Assembly: GCA_964019155.1 (NCBI GenBank)
Contig: OZ025240.1
Coordinates: 95,131,198 to 95,195,197, forward strand
DNA length: 64,000 nucleotides
Source: Osedax fenrisi
Taxonomy: Eukaryota; Annelida; Polychaeta; Sabellida; Siboglinidae
Direction of reading: 5' to 3'
Shown here: piece after piece, positions 62,696 to 64,000 of the stretch
How positions within the stretch are numbered: position 1 is the first letter of the stretch
How the letters are laid out: each line of letters starts with the position of its first letter
Translations under genes and position numbers: made by a program
Notes under the pieces: generated by a model
The model's input: the letters and a program-made list of their open reading frames with translations, nothing else
Told to the model about the DNA's origin: nothing
Database searches by the model: none

Positions 62696-63340
62696 TCACA
62701 TTATTACTGTATTATCTATATAGTAGATTGGCATATCTATACTGTTTAATGTCATTATTGCTGTTTTATGCGAAGCGATATCGAGTTGCCAACTATTGCT
62801 CCATGATAAAAATGAATTTATCGCTATTTTCATATGATTTCTATCAGATAGATTTTTAGATTGTATGTGAATTTGTGTATCATTTGCAAATAGCTCAATT
62901 TTTATTTTATCAGTAAATAAATTAGTTACATCATTAATAAAAATAATACAAAGAATGGGTCCAATAACTGAGCCCTGTGGTACGCCTGATAATATATTTT
63001 TAAATTTAGAATATGTATAATTTATTTTGACCGATTGTTTTCTATTAGTTAAAAAACTATCAATCCATTTATAAATATTACCAGATATTCCAATATCTTT
63101 GATTTTAACGAGAAGTTTTCTGTGTGATACTTTATCGAAAGCCTTTTTAAAGTCGAAATAAATAATATCTATAAATTTGTTATCATTAATAGCTGATGTC
63201 CATGCATTCAAGCAAGATAACAATTGTAATTCAACAGACTTACCACTTGTAAAACCAAATTGCGATGGAGATAAAAGTGCATTTTTTAATAAAAATGATA
63301 TAATACTATTTGTTAAAATTTTTTTAAATACCCTTGACAT
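62696..63340 (-). pseudogene. LINE B: reverse transcriptase core, mutated catalytic box
   Basis: It carries S-Q-F-G-F-T-S-G-K-S-V-E-L-Q-L, I-I-Y-F-D-F-K-K-A-F-D-K-V-S-H and S-G-V-P-Q-G-S-V-I-G-P-I-L. The catalytic box is F-A-N-D in place of F-A-D-D (about 62880), so one metal-binding aspartate is lost. The frame is the same as the upstream frame ending at 63395; only one stop (TAA for a lysine in T-P-I-F-K-x-G-D) separates them. Confidence 0.9.
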
Positions 63341-63394
63341 TATACAAGTTATTGAAATTGGCCGATAATTTTCTTTAACAGAAGGATCGCCATT

Positions 63395-63907
63395 TTAAAA
63401 AATAGGAGTAATAAAACTATATTTCCACATAAAGGGACATTTACCAGAATTAATTGATTTATTAAATATTATTGATAGTGGTAGTGATAAATCATATGAG
63501 AATTTTTTAAATATAAAAGATGGTATTTTATCTGGAGGAATTGTATATGAATTGGAAAGTTGACTTAAAATTTGTCTAACATTTTCTCTTGTAAATATAA
63601 CATTATTAATTGTTTCATTTGTTTTATTATTACTATTATCAATAATAGTAGACGATGGTAATGTGTTATTTAAACTAGGTATATTTATTGGTGTATTATC
63701 ATTATTATTATTAATACATGTATTACATTTAAATGTAAAATTTTGTGATCTAAATAACTGAATAGCATATTTTAGTGGTGATTTATTAGACCTGTTTGTT
63801 TTCATAATTGTTGCTTTATATAAGCATTTAAAATGGTATTTATTACCACATGAACATAATATATAATTTTCGTTATTAATTTCTAAATTACATGTAATAC
63901 AATCCAT
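63395..63907 (-). CDS. LINE B: PHD-finger start fused to RT N-terminus
   Basis: The frame starts M-D-C-I-T-C and has a PHD-type zinc finger in the first ~75 residues: C-x2-C, C-S-C, H-F-K-C and a final C-N-T-C. Such fingers sit at the start of ORF1 in CR1-type LINEs. About 40 low-complexity residues rich in N, T and S follow. Then, with no endonuclease domain between, comes the RT N-terminal linker (R-E-N-V-R-Q-I-L-S-Q-L, then P-P-D-K-I-P-S-F-I-F) to T-P-I-F and the TAA. Either an internal deletion fused ORF1 to ORF2 in frame or this family has an unusual single-ORF plan. The fused frame is open for 170 codons. Confidence 0.8.
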   Translation of the reverse strand: MDCITCNLEINNENYILCSCGNKYHFKCLYKATIMKTNRSNKSPLKYAIQLFRSQNFTFKCNTCINNNNDNTPINIPSLNNTLPSSTIIDNSNNKTNETINNVIFTRENVRQILSQLSNSYTIPPDKIPSFIFKKFSYDLSLPLSIIFNKSINSGKCPFMWKYSFITPIF

Positions 63908-64000
63908 TTTTAATGTTATAAATATATTACAAATATATAGTTTTAGAAATTATATATATTTTTAAAAAACTGTTTCCCTATGATTTTAAATTTAACAATT

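Overview
The window is about 64 kb of extremely AT-rich nuclear DNA from an animal, probably an invertebrate bilaterian; I cannot place it more precisely. The evidence is spliced exons with GT/AG borders, many decayed non-LTR retrotransposons, hAT transposase relics, tRNA-derived SINEs and long (AT)n tracts. There are no bacterial operons. Nearly every long open frame is a piece of a transposable element or an artefact of a microsatellite.

The main result is a pair of small two-exon genes on the minus strand. Gene 1 has exon 1 at 24851-24949 and exon 2 at 19609-19758. Gene 2 has exon 1 at 34453-34548 and exon 2 at 32379-32531. In each, exon 1 encodes a hydrophobic signal peptide ending in Y-T-K at a phase-0 donor. 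Exon 2 starts at a phase-0 acceptor with V-P-x-P-G and carries six cysteines spaced C-x9-C-x2-C-x12-CC-x9-C. The two 82-residue precursors match at 24 of 49 aligned exon-2 positions. They look like paralogous secreted disulfide-rich peptides of hormone or neuropeptide type. I do not recognise the family. The exon-2 coding DNA is CpG- and GC-rich and stands out from its surroundings. The 5' flank of gene 2 is duplicated near 40.44-40.98 kb, which suggests further copy-number change in this cluster.

Layout. 0-4 kb: AT-rich DNA with one candidate plus-strand exon (1153-1307), a long hairpin and a MITE-like element. 4.2-7.8 kb: a 5'-truncated non-LTR element running into a 76-bp tandem array. 7.9-12.4 kb: one weak candidate exon and four MITE-like elements, two of them head to head. 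13-16 kb: SINE, hairpin and a GC-rich LTR-like block with a 30-bp minisatellite. 16.2-18.3 kb: decayed LINE. 19.6-34.6 kb: the two peptide genes with a MITE, a SINE and microsatellites. 35-45.4 kb: MITEs, two LINE fragments and a ZMYM1-like hAT relic. 45.6-51.7 kb: LINE fragments and a foldback repeat. 52.3-53.7 kb: a hAT relic with an exact 8-bp target duplication. 55.6-57.1 kb: two double-foldback MITEs. 57.4-63.9 kb: two nested CR1/Jockey-type LINEs.

The mobile elements show a shared design. Several small elements with TA target duplications have G-rich ends, some of them GGGGAAAGT, and each carries its own short CGG/CCGA-containing motif repeated at the ends and inside. Apart from the peptide pair and two weaker candidate exons, I see no cellular gene.
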